From Cytophaga sp051961495 (lineage in GTDB: Bacteria > Bacteroidota > Bacteroidia > Cytophagales > Cytophagaceae): DNA of 15,769 nt. The stretch is taken from contig NZ_JBQCDF010000311.1 of NCBI RefSeq assembly GCF_051961495.1, positions 1-15,769 of the forward strand. The letters are read 5' to 3'. Of this stretch, positions 15,363 to 15,769 are shown piece after piece. The notes below the pieces were generated by a model. It saw only the letters and a list, made by a program, of their open reading frames with translations, had not been told where the DNA came from and searched no databases. The translations under genes and the position numbers were made by a program. The first letter of the stretch is position 1, and every line of letters starts with the position of its first letter.

Positions 15363-15769
15363 TCAGGTTTTCCTGGAAAAATGGCTATAATTGGTGACCC
15401 AATAATAAAACAATGCAATAATTGATGCATACCCGATATAATTAAATAAATCATGTGCTATTGGAATGAAAGAAGGGTTTGCCTTGATTGTTAAAAGGAT
15501 AGACATCATCCGGATAATATTCAGGATATGAATAAAGACTAGACCTACTAACAAATATTTTAATTTTTGTTTCCCGGAAAAACCCAAAATCAGAGAAACA
15601 TAAGCAATCATGATATCTATTCCCAGACAGGCATGGTATATAAGTATGCCTTTTTCGTGAACAATGCTTACATTATTTCCATTTTTCACTGCATCATAGC
15701 CTAATAGCTCCAATATCCCCATTATAGGATATATTAATGCATTTAATATAATTTTAAGAAGGCTGAATT
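15363..15769 (-). CDS. Exosortase/archaeosortase-family membrane protease (5' end beyond window)
   Basis: The frame is open to the right window edge. A Met at 15722 could start a 119-residue protein, but 15 further in-frame codons upstream (FSLLKIILNALIYPI) are hydrophobic and the family normally has more N-terminal helices (about 170-300 residues in all), so that Met is probably internal. The family's three catalytic residues are visible, numbered from that Met: Cys32 in YHACLGIDIM, Arg71 in HILNIIRMM and His90 in PIAHDLFNYIGY, each at the edge of a hydrophobic helix. Exosortases cut C-terminal PEP-CTERM-like sorting tails in the membrane and are usually found beside exopolysaccharide genes. 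No protein with such a tail is encoded in the window. The subfamily cannot be told from the fragment. Confidence 0.82.
   Translation of the reverse strand, partial: FSLLKIILNALIYPIMGILELLGYDAVKNGNNVSIVHEKGILIYHACLGIDIMIAYVSLILGFSGKQKLKYLLVGLVFIHILNIIRMMSILLTIKANPSFIPIAHDLFNYIGYASIIALFYYWVTNYSHFSRKT

Noticed and set aside
1..15769. tRNA, rRNA, CRISPR arrays, insertion sequences, attachment sites or riboswitches
   Set aside because: I looked for repeated units, terminal inverted repeats, transposase-like proteins and RNA gene signatures and saw none; genes occupy nearly the whole window.

Overview
The window is one strand-uniform block of surface-polysaccharide genes. All 14 genes I can support lie on the minus strand, so transcription runs from the high-coordinate end to the low end. 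The DNA is AT-rich, starts mostly lack a recognisable Shine-Dalgarno sequence, the one plausible promoter has the TTTG / TAnnTTTG pattern of Bacteroidota, and the proteins (outer-membrane export lipoprotein with a C-terminal hydrophobic segment, Wzc-type kinase, short exosortase) look like those of that phylum. A Cytophaga-like member is a guess from style only; no 16S or other marker is present.

Layout in transcription order. (1) 15769-15363: an exosortase-family membrane protease, cut by the window edge. (2) 15262-12077: the envelope-spanning export machine, a Wza-type outer-membrane lipoprotein followed by a Wzc-type chain-length regulator fused to a bacterial tyrosine kinase. (3) 12080-8847: an ABC-2 exporter, with its permease gene and its Wzt-like ATPase gene separated by a UDP-glucuronate 4-epimerase-like gene. 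(4) 8863-1836: one sugar O-acetyltransferase and six glycosyltransferases (four GT4/GT-B, two GT2/GT-A), tightly packed with 4-20 bp overlaps. (5) 1735-1: a UDP-galactopyranose-mutase-like flavoprotein behind a 100-bp gap that holds a candidate promoter, then a SAM-dependent methyltransferase cut by the left edge.

Inferred joint role: the epimerase would supply UDP-galacturonate, the mutase-like enzyme possibly a furanose sugar, the glycosyltransferases would build a decorated chain on the cytoplasmic face, the acetyl- and methyltransferases would modify or cap it, the ABC transporter would move it across the inner membrane, and the Wza/Wzc pair would carry it out. No flippase (Wzx), polymerase (Wzy) or initiating phosphoglycosyltransferase is visible in the window.

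The points most worth a second look are: a GT4 gene whose reading frame is interrupted by two stop codons just after a perfectly placed ATG; the exosortase at the head of the export genes; the unusual combination of a kinase-type Wzc with an ABC exporter; a lysine in place of a conserved aspartate in the Wzc kinase A' motif; and a perfect 22-bp palindrome inside the Wzc gene. No RNA genes, insertion sequences, CRISPR arrays or convincing terminators were found. No gene-free stretch exceeds about 100 bases.
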